Part shown: in pieces, positions 5,860 through 13,495 of the stretch | Layout of the letters: each line of letters opens with the position of its first letter | Position numbering within the stretch: position 1 is the stretch's first letter | Source of the DNA: an uncultured Pseudomonadota bacterium | GTDB lineage: Bacteria; Pseudomonadota; Gammaproteobacteria; Burkholderiales; SG8-39 | Assembly (NCBI GenBank): GCA_903895005.1 | Contig: CAITSH010000472.1 | Span: 1-13,495 of the forward strand | Length of the DNA: 13,495 bases | Reading direction: 5' to 3' | Program-made: the position numbers and the translations under genes | Notes under the pieces: generated by a model | Seen by the model: the letters and a program-made list of their open reading frames with translations, nothing else | The model's database searches: none | What the model was told of the DNA's origin: nothing

Positions 5860-8721
5860 ATGACCACCCACTTTCACCTGACTGCGGCGCTCGCCCCCCA
5901 GGAGATCTGCCGCGACGTCCTGCTCGAAAAATATGCCAAAGGCAACGAACAATCCATAGACGAGGTTCGCCTGCGTGTTGCCGCAGCGCTCGCGGCCGTA
6001 GAGACCCCGGAAAAGCGGGGACATTGGGAGTCGCGCTTTCTTGAGGCGATGGAGGCGGGCTTCATTCCGGCCGGACGCATCAACTCGGCTGCGGGCGTGC
6101 AACTGCAGGCGACGCTGATTAATTGTTTTGTTGAACCGGTCGGGGACTCGATATCCGACACAGTCGATGACAAGCCCGGTATTTATATCGCATTGCAGGA
6201 GGCGGCCGAAACTATGCGCCGCGGTGGCGGTGTCGGCTATGATTTTTCCGCTATCCGGCCCAAGGGCGCCGAAGTGCGCGGAACGCGGTCCCGCGCCAGC
6301 GGGCCGGTATCCTACATGCGCGTGTTTGACCGTTCCTGCGAAACCGTGGAGTCAGCCGGGGCACGGCGCGGCGCGCAAATGGCAGTGTTGCGCTGCGACC
6401 ACCCGGACATCGAGGATTTCATACGCGCCAAGGACGGCGGCGACCTCTCCAACTTCAATATTTCAGTCGGCGTCACCGACACGTTCATGCGTGCGGTCGA
6501 GACCGACGGCGAGTTCGAACTCGCGCACAAGGCCAAACCGCACCAGGAACTGCTTGCGACCGGAGGCTACCAGCGCGCGGACTCGCAATGGGTTTACCGC
6601 AAGCTGCGCGCACGCGAACTGTGGGAGCTGGTCATGCGCTCGACCTACGACCACGCCGAACCGGGCATCCTGTTCCTGGACCGAATCAACAGCGACAACA
6701 ACCTTTACTACTGCGAGCGCATCGAGGCGACCAACCCCTGCGCCGAGCAGCCCCTGCCACCCTACGGTTGCTGCTGCCTGGGCTCGATCGACCTGACACG
6801 TTTCGTCAAGGCGCCCTTCACCGAAAAAACTGGCTTTGACTTCGAGGCGTTCGAACGCACCGTCGCAGTAGCGATACGCATGCTCGACAACGTGCTTGAG
6901 GTGACTGCCTGGCCTTTGCCGCAACAGCATCGCGAAGCCATGAGCAAGCGCCGCGTCGGCCTCGGGTTTACCGGACTCGGCGACGCGCTCATCATGCTGC
7001 GCCTGCGCTACGACAGCGCTGAGGCGCGCGCAATGGCTGCGAAGATTTCCGAGCACATGCGCGACGCCGCCTATCGCGCCTCGAGCGATTTGGCGCGCGA
7101 GCGCGGCGCCTTTCCGCTTTTCAACGCCGACATGTATCTGTCGGGCTCGAGCTTTGCGTCGCGACTTCCGGCCGAACTCAAGACGCAGATCCGCGCCAAC
7201 GGCCTGCGCAACAGCCACCTGTTATCCATCGCCCCGACCGGCACCATCAGCCTCGCCTTTGCCGACAATGCATCGAACGGCATCGAGCCACCGTTCTCCT
7301 GGGTCTATTCGCGTAAAAAGCGCATGCCCGATGGCAGCATGAAAGAATTCCCGGTCGAAGACCGCGCCTGGCGGCTTTACCGCCACGCCCATCCGCAGGA
7401 GGCGGGGCTCGACGCAACGTCGCCAGCCGCGGGCTTACCCCCCTACTTTGTCACCGCGCTGGAATTGAGCGCCGCCTCACACAAGGACATGGTCGCCGCC
7501 GTCGCGCCGTATATCGATTCGAGCATTTCCAAAACTGTGAACGTGCCGGAAAACTATCCTTATGGTGATTTCCAGGATTTGTATTTTTCAGCTTGGAAAG
7601 CCGGCCTCAAAGGTCTAGCCACGTACCGACCCAATGACGTACTCGGCTCTGTACTTTCAGTAACCCCCGACAAATCCGGACCTCAGGACTTCGTTCTCAA
7701 CGATGTCAACCGTCGCATTGAGATCAAGTCCGTGCCCGAACCCGTGCTGTCTTCACTGCGCTGGCCCGGACGTCCGGGGCTCGCGGCGGGCAACCCGTCC
7801 TGGACCTACATGATCGAGCATGGCCACGGCGCCTTTGCTCTGTTTGTCGGGCATGTCGAGAACGAGGGTAAATTACATCCCTTCGAAGTCTGGGTCAACG
7901 GCAGCGAGCAGCCGCGCGGGATCGGTGCCCTCGCAAAAACCCTGTCGATGGACATGCGAGCGGACGACGCGGCCTGGCTGCGCGTCAAGCTCGACACGCT
8001 CGCCAAGACCGCCGGAGATGACGCCTTCGACATGCCCTTCCCGCCGCACGGCGAGAAGAAGCGCATGCCCAGCGTCGTGGCTGCGCTTGCGCAAGTCGTG
8101 CGTTATCGCGTCGAGCAACTGGGAGCACTGGATGAGCGCAAGAGCGGACCGGTGCTCGACACGCTGTTCAGCCTGAAGGAGCCCAAGACCGGCACCGACG
8201 GCACCATGTCCTGGACCGTGGATGTGCTCAATCCCGGGACGGGTGATGACTTTGTGCTGGGGCTCAAGGAAATCACCCTGCCGGACGGGGTGACACGCCC
8301 GTATTCAATGTGGCTGTCTGGAGAATACCCGCGTGCGCTCGACGGCCTGTGCAAGATACTTTCGCTGGACATGCGCGTCATCGATCCGGCCTGGATAGGT
8401 ATGAAACTGCGCAAACTCCTCGACTTCCCGGAACCTCTGGGGGATTTCATGGCGGCCGTCCCGGGACAGCGGCGCAAAAAGAACTGGCCGTCCACGGTGT
8501 CTTACGTCGCCGCGCTGATTTTGCACCGCTACGCCATGCTCGGAATCCTGCACGACGATGGGATGTCCCTGCGTCAGATGGGCATCCTCGAAGCCCCCAA
8601 GGGCGGCACGACGAAGACCATGAAAGGCGGGATTTGCGGCGAATGCGGAAATCACACCGTCATCAAGAAAGACGGCTGCGATTTTTGCACGGCGTGTGGC
8701 TGGGTCGGGGTCTGCGGCTGA
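5860..8721 (+). CDS. nrdJ: adenosylcobalamin-dependent class II ribonucleotide reductase
   Basis: Class II enzymes reduce ribonucleotides to deoxyribonucleotides using a radical generated from coenzyme B12, with or without oxygen. This one has 953 residues. No ATP-cone is apparent at the N-terminus. The catalytic barrel covers about 40-600: Cys89 (LINCFVEP), the NPCAE signature at 292-296 with the probable thiyl-radical Cys294, the partner cysteine within CCC at 304-306 (before LGSI), and APTGTIS at 458-464. After it come two related modules, about 612-757 and 784-898, that look like tandem TSCPD domains. The tail has six cysteines (926, 929, 940, 943, 946, 952), suited to zinc binding and to re-reducing the active-site disulfide. 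The gene seems monocistronic and converges on the NUDIX gene. The start is supported by AGGA and by the conserved N-terminal region following. Confidence 0.95.
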   Translation: MTTHFHLTAALAPQEICRDVLLEKYAKGNEQSIDEVRLRVAAALAAVETPEKRGHWESRFLEAMEAGFIPAGRINSAAGVQLQATLINCFVEPVGDSISDTVDDKPGIYIALQEAAETMRRGGGVGYDFSAIRPKGAEVRGTRSRASGPVSYMRVFDRSCETVESAGARRGAQMAVLRCDHPDIEDFIRAKDGGDLSNFNISVGVTDTFMRAVETDGEFELAHKAKPHQELLATGGYQRADSQWVYRKLRARELWELVMRSTYDHAEPGILFLDRINSDNNLYYCERIEATNPCAEQPLPPYGCCCLGSIDLTRFVKAPFTEKTGFDFEAFERTVAVAIRMLDNVLEVTAWPLPQQHREAMSKRRVGLGFTGLGDALIMLRLRYDSAEARAMAAKISEHMRDAAYRASSDLARERGAFPLFNADMYLSGSSFASRLPAELKTQIRANGLRNSHLLSIAPTGTISLAFADNASNGIEPPFSWVYSRKKRMPDGSMKEFPVEDRAWRLYRHAHPQEAGLDATSPAAGLPPYFVTALELSAASHKDMVAAVAPYIDSSISKTVNVPENYPYGDFQDLYFSAWKAGLKGLATYRPNDVLGSVLSVTPDKSGPQDFVLNDVNRRIEIKSVPEPVLSSLRWPGRPGLAAGNPSWTYMIEHGHGAFALFVGHVENEGKLHPFEVWVNGSEQPRGIGALAKTLSMDMRADDAAWLRVKLDTLAKTAGDDAFDMPFPPHGEKKRMPSVVAALAQVVRYRVEQLGALDERKSGPVLDTLFSLKEPKTGTDGTMSWTVDVLNPGTGDDFVLGLKEITLPDGVTRPYSMWLSGEYPRALDGLCKILSLDMRVIDPAWIGMKLRKLLDFPEPLGDFMAAVPGQRRKKNWPSTVSYVAALILHRYAMLGILHDDGMSLRQMGILEAPKGGTTKTMKGGICGECGNHTVIKKDGCDFCTACGWVGVCG
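7693..8553 (+). repeat. tandem duplicated domain inside nrdJ
   Basis: Residues about 612-757 and 784-898 align with each other by eye. [20 protein letters not shown] then [17 protein letters not shown] matches [19 protein letters not shown] then [17 protein letters not shown]. Later, [20 protein letters not shown] matches [20 protein letters not shown]. The duplication is old, because the copies differ at most positions. Confidence 0.75.
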
Positions 8722-8742
8722 TCGAAGTCCCCTGATCGCTTG
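8722..8742. other. 21-bp convergent gap between nrdJ and the NUDIX gene
   Basis: The plus-strand nrdJ stop and the minus-strand NUDIX stop are 21 bp apart. No hairpin with a T-run is visible for either direction, so transcripts may read into each other or end by factor-dependent means. Confidence 0.5.
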
Positions 8743-9309
8743 TCAGTCGGCCGGAGGCCAGCCGCCTGACTCGAGTTTGTCCAGCCACATCAAGGCGATT
8801 ATTGTTTTTGAGTCGGTGATCGTGCCGTTACGCACCCATTCGAGGGCGGTAGTCAGCGGCGCGGTAAAAACCTCGAGAAATTCCCCCTCATCAAGCCTGG
8901 CTTCCTGCTTGGTAAGTCCTCGTGCGAGGAAAATCTCGATTCGCTCGGTCGAGTACGCGATCACCGGATGGAAAGTCAAAAGATGCCGCCAATCGCGCGC
9001 CGAGTAACCGGTTTCTTCAAGGAGTTCGCGGCGTGCGGTCGCAAGCGGATCCTCGCCAGCGTCAATCTTTCCGGCGGGGATTTCAATCATGGTTCTGCGC
9101 AGCGGGTAGCGGAATTGCCTTTCGAGGACGATTTCGCCCGAATCAAGGACCGGCAGGATAGCCACGGCGCCCGGGTGCTCGATGTATTCGCGCCCACCAC
9201 TGCTGCCATCGGGCAGCCTGACGGAATCCCGCCTGACCTTGAGCAGGACGCCGTCAAAGACGTCCTCGCTGGCTATCCGGTGTTCGGTGAGATCCTTGTG
9301 TTCAGACAT
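8743..9309 (-). CDS. NUDIX hydrolase, ADP-ribose pyrophosphatase type
   Basis: This 188-residue cytosolic hydrolase splits a nucleoside diphosphate linked to another moiety. ADP-ribose to AMP plus ribose 5-phosphate is the likeliest reaction. The NUDIX box is complete at residues 80-102: Gly80, Glu86, Arg94-Glu95-Leu96, Glu98-Glu99, Gly101 and Tyr102, with Glu95, Glu98 and Glu99 as expected metal ligands. The preceding EIPAGKID and the upstream QFRYPLR segment are typical of the ADP-ribose pyrophosphatase (NudF-like) subfamily. It follows nuoN on the same strand after 39 bases and is probably the last gene of the nuo transcript, where it could recycle ADP-ribose formed from NAD turnover. The ribosome binding site is weak. 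Its stop faces the nrdJ stop across 21 bp. Confidence 0.92.
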   Translation of the reverse strand: MSEHKDLTEHRIASEDVFDGVLLKVRRDSVRLPDGSSGGREYIEHPGAVAILPVLDSGEIVLERQFRYPLRRTMIEIPAGKIDAGEDPLATARRELLEETGYSARDWRHLLTFHPVIAYSTERIEIFLARGLTKQEARLDEGEFLEVFTAPLTTALEWVRNGTITDSKTIIALMWLDKLESGGWPPAD

Positions 9310-9348
9310 GGCGGGGCACGCCGGGAAACGGCTCGCGCGGGAACCGGA

Positions 9349-10827
9349 TCAGAGTGCCTTGATGGCGAGAAAGGACATGGCCATCAACGACTGCGGCGCA
9401 AGCCCAATAAACAAAATCGCCAGACCATTGGCCGACAAAAGAAGGCGCATGTCCCAGTCTGCAACCAGCGGCGCGGTATCCCTCGGCTCGTCAAAATACA
9501 TCAGTTTGACGATGCGCAGGTAGTAGAACGCACCGATGAGCGAGAACATTACCGCCACCACCGCCAGCCATACCTGCCCGGCCGCAATGGTCGACTGGAT
9601 CACCGAGAGCTTGGCGTAAAAACCCGCCGTTGGCGGAACACCGGCCATCGAGAACATCAGCAAAAGCATGATGAAAGCGTACCAGGGGCTGCGCTGGTTT
9701 AGACCGCGGAAATCATCGATGTTTTCAGCCTCGAACCCCGCGCGCGACAGGAACAGCACCATGCCGAATGCGCCAAGACTCATGAGCACGTAAACGACGA
9801 CATAGAACATCGACGCACTGTAGGCGTCGGCGGCGTTAAGCCAGTTTCCCCCGACCACGCCCGACAACAAGCCAAGCAACATGAATCCCATGTGCGAAAT
9901 CGTTGAATACGCCAGCATGCGCTTGATATTGGTCTGGGCAATCGCCGCGAGGTTACCGATCGCGAGTGACAGCACCGCCATAATGACCAGCATCTGCTGC
10001 CAGTCTACGGCGAGGGGCAACAATCCGTTCACCAGCAGCCGGATCGACATGGCGAAGGCGGCGAGCTTCGGTGCCGTGGCGATCACCAGCGTCATTGCAG
10101 TGGGGGCGCCATGGTAAACATCCGGAATCCACATATGGAAGGGAACCACGCCAAGCTTGAACGCAAGCCCCGAAACCAGGAAGACCAGGCCAAAGACAAG
10201 GACGGTCTTGTCCGCCTGCCCCATTTCGATCGCCTTGGAAATGCCGGAAAGTTGCAACGTTCCGGTCGCGCCATAAATCATTGACATGCCATAGAGCAGT
10301 AGGCCCGAAGCCAGCGCACCAAGGACGAAATATTTCATCGCGGCCTCGGTCGATGCGGCCGAATCGCGGTTGAGCGCAACCATTGCGTAAAGGCAAAGCG
10401 AGAGCAATTCAAGCCCAATGTAAAGCGACAGAAAGTGACCGGCGGAAATCATCACCATCATGCCAAGGGTGGCAAACAGCAGCAGCGCGATGAATTCACC
10501 GCTGAGGAGATTTCGCTCCTCAAGGTAGCGCCGCGTGTACACCAGGCACGCCGAAACCGCGATATACGTGGCCAGTTTGAGCAACGCCCCCATCACGTCC
10601 GACAGATAAAGCCCGTTGAAAGTCTGGATAACTTCGCCGCCGCTTCCCTGTACGTAAGCGACGGTCAGCACGGCACAACCGAGCAGCGTAAACTGCGCCA
10701 GCGCGTACGTCACAATTCGCCAGCGCTGAGGAAGGAATAGGTCGACTACAACGATGACCAGTGCCATCGCCAGCAGGAAAATCTCGGCAATGGCCGGCGC
10801 GAAGTCGGGGGGCGTAAATGGGATCAT
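9349..10827 (-). CDS. nuoN: NADH-quinone oxidoreductase subunit N
   Basis: NuoN is one of three antiporter-like proton-pumping subunits in the membrane arm of Complex I. The 492-residue product has the expected length and about 14 hydrophobic segments. Family features are visible: Glu140 in [10 protein letters not shown], Lys224 in [23 protein letters not shown] (215-241 region), Lys254 in [10 protein letters not shown], and the [17 protein letters not shown] segment, a close paralogue of those in NuoM and NuoL. The C-terminal part holds [11 protein letters not shown]. Its ATG (10825-10827) shares one base with the nuoM stop (TGATG), so translation is probably coupled. GGTGAG about nine bases upstream is a modest ribosome binding site inside nuoM. 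It is followed by the NUDIX gene. Confidence 0.97.
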   Translation of the reverse strand: MIPFTPPDFAPAIAEIFLLAMALVIVVVDLFLPQRWRIVTYALAQFTLLGCAVLTVAYVQGSGGEVIQTFNGLYLSDVMGALLKLATYIAVSACLVYTRRYLEERNLLSGEFIALLLFATLGMMVMISAGHFLSLYIGLELLSLCLYAMVALNRDSAASTEAAMKYFVLGALASGLLLYGMSMIYGATGTLQLSGISKAIEMGQADKTVLVFGLVFLVSGLAFKLGVVPFHMWIPDVYHGAPTAMTLVIATAPKLAAFAMSIRLLVNGLLPLAVDWQQMLVIMAVLSLAIGNLAAIAQTNIKRMLAYSTISHMGFMLLGLLSGVVGGNWLNAADAYSASMFYVVVYVLMSLGAFGMVLFLSRAGFEAENIDDFRGLNQRSPWYAFIMLLLMFSMAGVPPTAGFYAKLSVIQSTIAAGQVWLAVVAVMFSLIGAFYYLRIVKLMYFDEPRDTAPLVADWDMRLLLSANGLAILFIGLAPQSLMAMSFLAIKAL

Positions 10828-12302
10828 CAGAGCTTGCTCACCGCGACATGCTTGAGAAGGTCGTTAACCGAAGCGTGCATCACTTCTGTGAACGGAAGGG
10901 GGTAAACACCCATGGCCAGGACCGCGAAGGCCAAGACGCCGAGCACCAGTGCTTCGCGGCCGTTGATATCCTTGAGTTCCGCCACGTGTGAATTCGCGAC
11001 GTCACCGAAAATCACCCGCTTATACATCCAGAGCGTATAGGCTGCGCCAAAAATCAACGTTGTAGCGGCCAGCATCCCGATCCAGAAATTAAACTTGATG
11101 GCCCCGACAATTACCATGAACTCGCCGACAAAACCCGAGGTTGCGGGCACACCGCAGTTGGCCATCGCAAAGAGCAGCATCAAGGCAGCAAACCGCGGCA
11201 TGGTGTTCACCACCCCGCCGTAGTCGGCGATGTTGCGCGAGTGCATGCGGTCATACAGGACACCGATGCAAAGGAACATTGCCGCCGATACAAAGCCGTG
11301 GGAAATCATCTGCACCAGGGCGCCCTCGACTCCATAGGCATTGAAAATGAAAAAGCCAAGGGTGACAAAGCCCATGTGCGAAATCGACGAATAGGCGACC
11401 AGCTTTTTCATGTCGGTCTGCACCAGGGCAACGAGGCCGATGTACACGACGGCGATCAGCGAGAGCGTGATCATGAAGCCCGAAAGGTAGTGGCTGGCAT
11501 CGGGCAGGATCGGCAGTGAAAAACGCACAAATCCGTAGGCGCCGAGCTTGAGCATGATGGCCGCCAGCACCGCCGAACCGCCGGTCGGGGCCTCGACGTG
11601 GGCGTCAGGAAGCCAAGTGTGAACCGGCCACATCGGCACTTTTACCGAAAACGCCAGGAAGAACGCAACAAAGAGCAGTATCTGCGCCGGCATCGCTAGG
11701 GGCAGTTTGTGCCAGTCGAGGATTTCGAAGCTGCCACCGGACTTGTTAAAGAGATACAGGAAAGCAACCAGCATCAACAGTGAACCGAGCAGCGTATACA
11801 GGAAGAATTTTATCGCCGCATAGACGCGATTCTGTCCGCCCCAGATACCGATGACGATGTACATCGGAATCAGTGTGGCTTCGAAAAAGACGTAAAACAG
11901 CATCCCGTCGAGTGCCGAGAACACGCCGTTCATAAGGCCGGACATCATCAGGAAAGCAGCCATGTACTGCGCCACGCGCTTCTGGATCACCTCCCAGCCC
12001 GCAATCACCACCAGTACCGTGATAAAGCTGTTCAACAGAACGAACAACATCGAAATGCCGTCCACCCCCAGGTGGTAGTTGATGTTATAGCGTTCAATCC
12101 ACGGCCTCATCTCGCTGAACTGCATCGTTCCGAGTTGGGGATTGAACCCGGTCCACAATGGAATCGTAACGAACAGGCCGGCAAGCGCCCCGGTCAGCGC
12201 CAGCACCCTGGCAACGCGCGCGTTACGGTCATCGCCGGTCGCGAGCACCACCAGCGCCGTGAGAATGGGGATCCAGATCGACAGTGAAAGCCAGGGTGTC
12301 AT
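10827..12302 (-). CDS. nuoM: NADH-quinone oxidoreductase subunit M
   Basis: NuoM is a second antiporter-like proton-pumping subunit of Complex I. From the start chosen it has 491 residues, close to the usual length. Conserved charged residues are Glu141 in [11 protein letters not shown], Lys221 in [17 protein letters not shown] and Lys252 in [28 protein letters not shown] and [11 protein letters not shown] follow. Three ATG codons stand in a row (12308 down to 12300). The third, at 12302, is preferred because AGGGG (12313-12309) lies six bases before it; the first would overlap the nuoL stop by four bases. A longer frame reaches 12416, but its extra 38 residues read through the nuoL 3' end in another frame, are rich in Cys and Arg, and do not resemble NuoM. 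Confidence 0.96.
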   Translation of the reverse strand: MTPWLSLSIWIPILTALVVLATGDDRNARVARVLALTGALAGLFVTIPLWTGFNPQLGTMQFSEMRPWIERYNINYHLGVDGISMLFVLLNSFITVLVVIAGWEVIQKRVAQYMAAFLMMSGLMNGVFSALDGMLFYVFFEATLIPMYIVIGIWGGQNRVYAAIKFFLYTLLGSLLMLVAFLYLFNKSGGSFEILDWHKLPLAMPAQILLFVAFFLAFSVKVPMWPVHTWLPDAHVEAPTGGSAVLAAIMLKLGAYGFVRFSLPILPDASHYLSGFMITLSLIAVVYIGLVALVQTDMKKLVAYSSISHMGFVTLGFFIFNAYGVEGALVQMISHGFVSAAMFLCIGVLYDRMHSRNIADYGGVVNTMPRFAALMLLFAMANCGVPATSGFVGEFMVIVGAIKFNFWIGMLAATTLIFGAAYTLWMYKRVIFGDVANSHVAELKDINGREALVLGVLAFAVLAMGVYPLPFTEVMHASVNDLLKHVAVSKL

Positions 12303-12304
12303 CA

Positions 12305-13381
12305 TCATCCCCTGGCAAACCAGAGCGTTAGCAACACAAAGACCCCGATGATCATCGCAAAGGCATAGTGGTAGATGTAGCCGGACTGGAACAGGCGGAC
12401 AACGCCGGCAATCCAACCGACCAGTCGCGCGGTGCCGTTGACCATAATGCCGTCAATCACCGTGACGTCACCGAACTTCCACAAACCGCTACCCACGACC
12501 CGGGCGCCGCCGGCGAAAAACCAGTCGTTGAATCGGTCAAATCCGTATTTCTGCTCAAGCACGAATACAAGCACGCCCGCCTTTTTGCGGAGCACGGCTG
12601 GCAAATCCGGACGGAGTATATAGAGGTACCAAGAGAGCACCAGACCGGCCACCGCGAACCAGAACGGCAAACCCGTCAGCCCGTGCATCATCATCGGCCA
12701 AACGCCGTGGAACTCTTCTGTAAGTTCTTTCATCACCGGATGCGCCGCCGAAAAATGGATCGCGCCATCAAAATAGCCGCCATAAAGAACTGTGCCGATC
12801 AGCCAACCGGCCCCGACGGACGGGATCGCGAGCAGAACAAGGGGCAACCATACAACCCATGGCGACTCATGTGGCACGCCGCCATGACCGTGGTCGTCGT
12901 GGCCGTGCGCAGCATGATCACCACCGTGGTCATGACCGTGCGTATCGAAGCGCTCCTTGCCGTGAAAGGCGAAGAACACAAGACGGAAGGAATACACCGC
13001 GCCTACAAACACACCGAGAAGCACGGCGATATACGCGATGCCCGCACCGGGCGTGTGCGAGGCGTGCACGGCCTCGATGATCGTATCCTTGGAAAAGAAT
13101 CCGGCAAACGGCGGGAATCCTGCATTTGCGAGGGCGCCGATCAGGACAGTCAGATACGTGATGGGCATGTATTTGCGCAAGCCCCCCATCTTTCGCATGT
13201 CCTGCTCATGATGCATGGCGATGATGACCGATCCGGCACCGAGGAACAGCACGGCCTTGAAAAACGCGTGTGTCATCAAGTGGAATATGGCCGCTGAATA
13301 AGCCGAGGCGCCGAGCGCAACCGTCATGTACCCAAGTTGGGATAGCGTCGAGTAGGCCACCACACGTTTGATGTCGTACAC
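12305..13381 (-). CDS. nuoL: NADH-quinone oxidoreductase subunit L, C-terminal part
   Basis: NuoL is the distal antiporter-like subunit of Complex I and carries the long lateral helix. Only about 358 C-terminal residues of an expected 610-680 are recognisable. They begin at YDIKRVVAYSTLSQLGYM, followed by MTHAFFKAVLFLGAGS (36-51, with conserved His38 and Lys42) and GFPPFAGFFSKD (88-99). A His/Asp-rich loop lies at about 146-171, and the C-terminal lateral-helix region and final membrane segment are intact. The residue at 13379-13381 is GTG (Val) where the family usually has Gln, so it should not be read as a true start. The frame stays open for 38 more codons to 13495. After a possible ALV match, those codons do not look like NuoL. 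The stop lies two bases from the preferred nuoM start. Confidence 0.93.
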   Translation of the reverse strand: MYDIKRVVAYSTLSQLGYMTVALGASAYSAAIFHLMTHAFFKAVLFLGAGSVIIAMHHEQDMRKMGGLRKYMPITYLTVLIGALANAGFPPFAGFFSKDTIIEAVHASHTPGAGIAYIAVLLGVFVGAVYSFRLVFFAFHGKERFDTHGHDHGGDHAAHGHDDHGHGGVPHESPWVVWLPLVLLAIPSVGAGWLIGTVLYGGYFDGAIHFSAAHPVMKELTEEFHGVWPMMMHGLTGLPFWFAVAGLVLSWYLYILRPDLPAVLRKKAGVLVFVLEQKYGFDRFNDWFFAGGARVVGSGLWKFGDVTVIDGIMVNGTARLVGWIAGVVRLFQSGYIYHYAFAMIIGVFVLLTLWFARG

Positions 13382-13495
13382 GACGAGTGCAGATGAAGCG
13401 GATGCGCGCCAACAGGTCGCCCGAATGGGTTTTCGACTCTCGACGATTAAAGTCGAGCGTTTTCGACTCGACCTGTTGTTGGGGGCTAAGTCGAG
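13382..13495. other. non-NuoL sequence at the right edge, repeat-rich
   Basis: NuoL should continue through this stretch, but its translation in the nuoL frame (for example STLIVESKPIRATCW) does not match the family, and the other minus frames do not restore it. The segment is dense in TCGAC/GTCGA, with six copies between 13433 and 13494. It looks like foreign or misjoined sequence. I recognise no gene or known insertion-sequence end in it. Confidence 0.6.
13410..13478. repeat. nested inverted and direct repeats at the right edge
   Basis: CAACAGGTCG (13410-13419) and CGACCTGTTG (13469-13478) are perfect 10-bp inverted repeats. Inside them, CTCGAC (13439-13444) and GTCGAG (13452-13457) form a second hairpin with loop GATTAAA. 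GTTTTCGACTC occurs twice as an 11-bp direct repeat (13429-13439 and 13459-13469), offset by 30 bases. The terminal GTCGAG (13490-13495) repeats once more. Confidence 0.7.

Noticed and set aside
12303..12416. Extended nuoM start giving 529 residues
   Set aside because: The extra N-terminal residues are the nuoL 3' end read in another frame and do not look like a NuoM N-terminus. The ATG at 12302 has the well-placed AGGGG.
12368..13297. 309-residue plus-strand frame opposite nuoL, and similar long opposite-strand frames at 3103-3972 and 8968-9702
   Set aside because: These are shadows of GC-rich genes on the other strand. Their products are low-complexity and rich in Arg, His or Gln, with no recognisable domain.
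13410..13495. Integron attC site or CRISPR repeat at the right edge
   Set aside because: The inverted repeats lack the GTTRRRY/RYYYAAC attC core pattern, and two 11-bp direct copies 30 bases apart are too short and too few for a CRISPR array.

Overview
The window looks like chromosomal DNA of a betaproteobacterium. It is GC-rich by eye. It carries the end of a Complex I (nuo) operon whose NuoL has a His-rich loop and the signature YDIKRVVAYSTLSQLGYM. It also has a GTAGAAT-type -10 element ahead of metY and a long B12-dependent ribonucleotide reductase with repeated C-terminal domains. A finer placement cannot be made from sequence alone. Nothing resembles a prophage, integron, CRISPR array, defence island or complete insertion sequence, and most of the window is ordinary core or housekeeping sequence.

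Plus strand, left half (47-5665). First comes an inner-membrane ankyrin-repeat protein, then a periplasmic Do-family protease (degP-like) preceded by a good candidate extracytoplasmic-stress (sigma-E type) promoter. Next is a compact run of metY (O-acetylhomoserine sulfhydrylase), an alpha/beta hydrolase, a 27-codon ORF overlapping both neighbours by four bases, and a secreted sorbosone/glucose-dehydrogenase-like beta-propeller. A perfect 28-bp palindrome separates the protease from metY.

Plus strand, centre (5860-8721). A 953-residue adenosylcobalamin-dependent class II ribonucleotide reductase (nrdJ) with two tandem TSCPD-like modules and a six-cysteine tail stands alone after a 194-bp leader.

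Minus strand, right half (8743-13495). nuoL (partial), nuoM and nuoN lie head to tail with 2-bp and 1-base junctions. They are followed by a NUDIX hydrolase of the ADP-ribose pyrophosphatase type, which converges on nrdJ with 21 bp between the stops. The nuo genes encode three antiporter-like, proton-pumping membrane subunits of NADH:quinone oxidoreductase.

The oddest region is the right edge. NuoL similarity stops near 13381-13390, where about 300 N-terminal residues should continue. The frame stays open but runs into a short stretch rich in TCGAC/GTCGA with nested inverted and direct repeats. It may be a contig-end chimera or the end of an inserted element. The other items worth a second look are the 27-codon ORF, the sigma-E-like promoter that decides the protease start, and the duplicated domain in the reductase. 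I found no convincing new multi-gene system.
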